The notes below the pieces were generated by a model that had not been told where the DNA came from, did not search any database, and saw only the letters and a list, made by a program, of their open reading frames with translations. A stretch of 64,000 nucleotides of DNA from Arcicella sp040387735 (lineage in GTDB: Bacteria; Bacteroidota; Bacteroidia; Cytophagales; Spirosomataceae), in assembly GCA_040387735.1 (NCBI GenBank), contig JAZKDE010000043.1, forward strand, positions 1 to 64,000. Reading direction: 5' to 3'. The number at the start of each line of letters is the position of its first letter. Position 1 is the first letter of the stretch. A program made the position numbers and the translations under genes. Of the stretch, positions 63,717 to 64,000 are shown piece by piece.

Positions 63717-63749
63717 TTTGTATTTTCTCCTTTTTATTTCATACTTTAA
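63717..63749 (+). promoter_or_regulatory. Candidate promoter of the response regulator
   Basis: TTTG at 63717-63720, a 21-bp spacer and TACTTTAA at 63742-63749: partial match to TTTG-N19-TAnnTTTG. It lies just downstream of the direct repeats and 20 bp before the start codon. Confidence 0.4.
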
Positions 63750-63769
63750 AGATAAATATCAGATTAAGT

Positions 63770-64000
63770 ATGAAAGCAATTATCATTGAAGACGAAAAAT
63801 TGGTGGCAAGGGAGCTCTCTATGAAAATTGCCGAAATTGATGCCGATTTAAAGATTTTAGAAGTTTTACCAAGCGTAAAAACTGCCTTAAAATGGTTTGA
63901 TGAAAATCTCGAACCTGATGTAATTTTTGCGGATATTCAATTATCTGACGGGGTTAGTTTTGAGATTTTTGAGAAGTTTGCTATTTCTTGCCCCATTATT
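63770..64000 (+). CDS. Response regulator receiver protein, truncated by the window end
   Basis: The first 77 residues of a two-component response regulator; the rest is outside the window. MKAIIIEDEKLVARELS gives the acidic pocket (Glu7, Asp8). Asp55 in VIFADIQLSDG is the phosphorylation site. The opening is typical of Bacteroidota LytTR response regulators (LytR/AlgR), but the output domain is not visible, so that is only likely. It follows the glycosidase set and may regulate it or an unseen partner kinase. Confidence 0.88.
   Translation, partial: MKAIIIEDEKLVARELSMKIAEIDADLKILEVLPSVKTALKWFDENLEPDVIFADIQLSDGVSFEIFEKFAISCPII

Noticed and set aside
1..64000. tRNA or rRNA genes
   Set aside because: No cloverleaf with a T-loop GTTCRA pattern and CCA-type acceptor, nor any rRNA core sequence, was recognised on either strand; a tRNAscan-SE run would be decisive.

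Overview
The window is AT-rich chromosomal DNA from a member of the Bacteroidota, most likely an aerobic Cytophagales of the Spirosomaceae type. The evidence is two SusC/SusD pairs, many Bacteroidota-specific families (DUF4394, DUF4270, DUF4397, the short GT5-only glycogen synthase), a green-type proton-pumping rhodopsin with its retinal-forming Blh enzyme, and promoters of the TTTG-N19-TAnnTTTG type. No rRNA, tRNA, CRISPR array or prophage was seen. Many ORFs begin at an upstream TTG. In those cases I moved the start to the ATG before the signal peptide or conserved domain.

Layout. 1-4 kb: a duplicated DUF4394 lipoprotein, then blh and rhodopsin (light-driven proton pumping). 4-9 kb: housekeeping genes (ridA, gltX, gatC, aroB) and a DeoR regulator that diverges from the next block. 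9-19.4 kb: two tandem SusC/SusD outer-membrane uptake pairs and a DUF4397 lipoprotein. 19.4-24.8 kb (minus strand): phosphodiester glycosidase, glmS, DUF4270 lipoprotein, GT5 protein. 25-28.8 kb (plus strand): panC, panD, flippase-like protein, hldE/rfaE2 domain, zinc metallopeptidase. 28.8-31.6 kb: an accessory minus-strand cluster with what looks like a frameshifted envelope protein. 31.9-39.3 kb: a DyP peroxidase and a complete RND efflux operon. The DyP and efflux operons end in near-identical repeated terminators. 39.5-46 kb: clpB and a LytTR / membrane-sensor / LytTR group. 46-50 kb: lysS, two cold-shock proteins, PspC, GT2. 50.6-55 kb: amino-acid permease and a GMC dehydrogenase with its small subunit. 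55.3-63.5 kb: four secreted carbohydrate-active enzymes (GH105, GH43-like, GH39, six-hairpin glycosidase), interrupted by an IS200-like HUH transposase. The window ends inside a response regulator.

The strongest unusual signals are as follows. (1) An HUH/Y1 transposase at 58.9-59.3 kb sits between arrays of two-hairpin REP elements. The elements occur in two orientations with compensated stem changes, which looks like a RAYT-REP system. (2) A 4-bp tandem repeat splits a signal-peptide ORF from a long beta-rich ORF; this is either phase variation or a broken gene. (3) Three copies of a 3'-end repeat carry a covarying terminator hairpin around the DyP gene. (4) A membrane protein with an HTH-like cytoplasmic domain lies between two LytTR regulators. 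(5) The lysS promoter has its -33 element embedded in a 26-bp perfect hairpin. (6) A GMC dehydrogenase carries a C-x2-C-x2-C-x3-C Fe-S-like motif.
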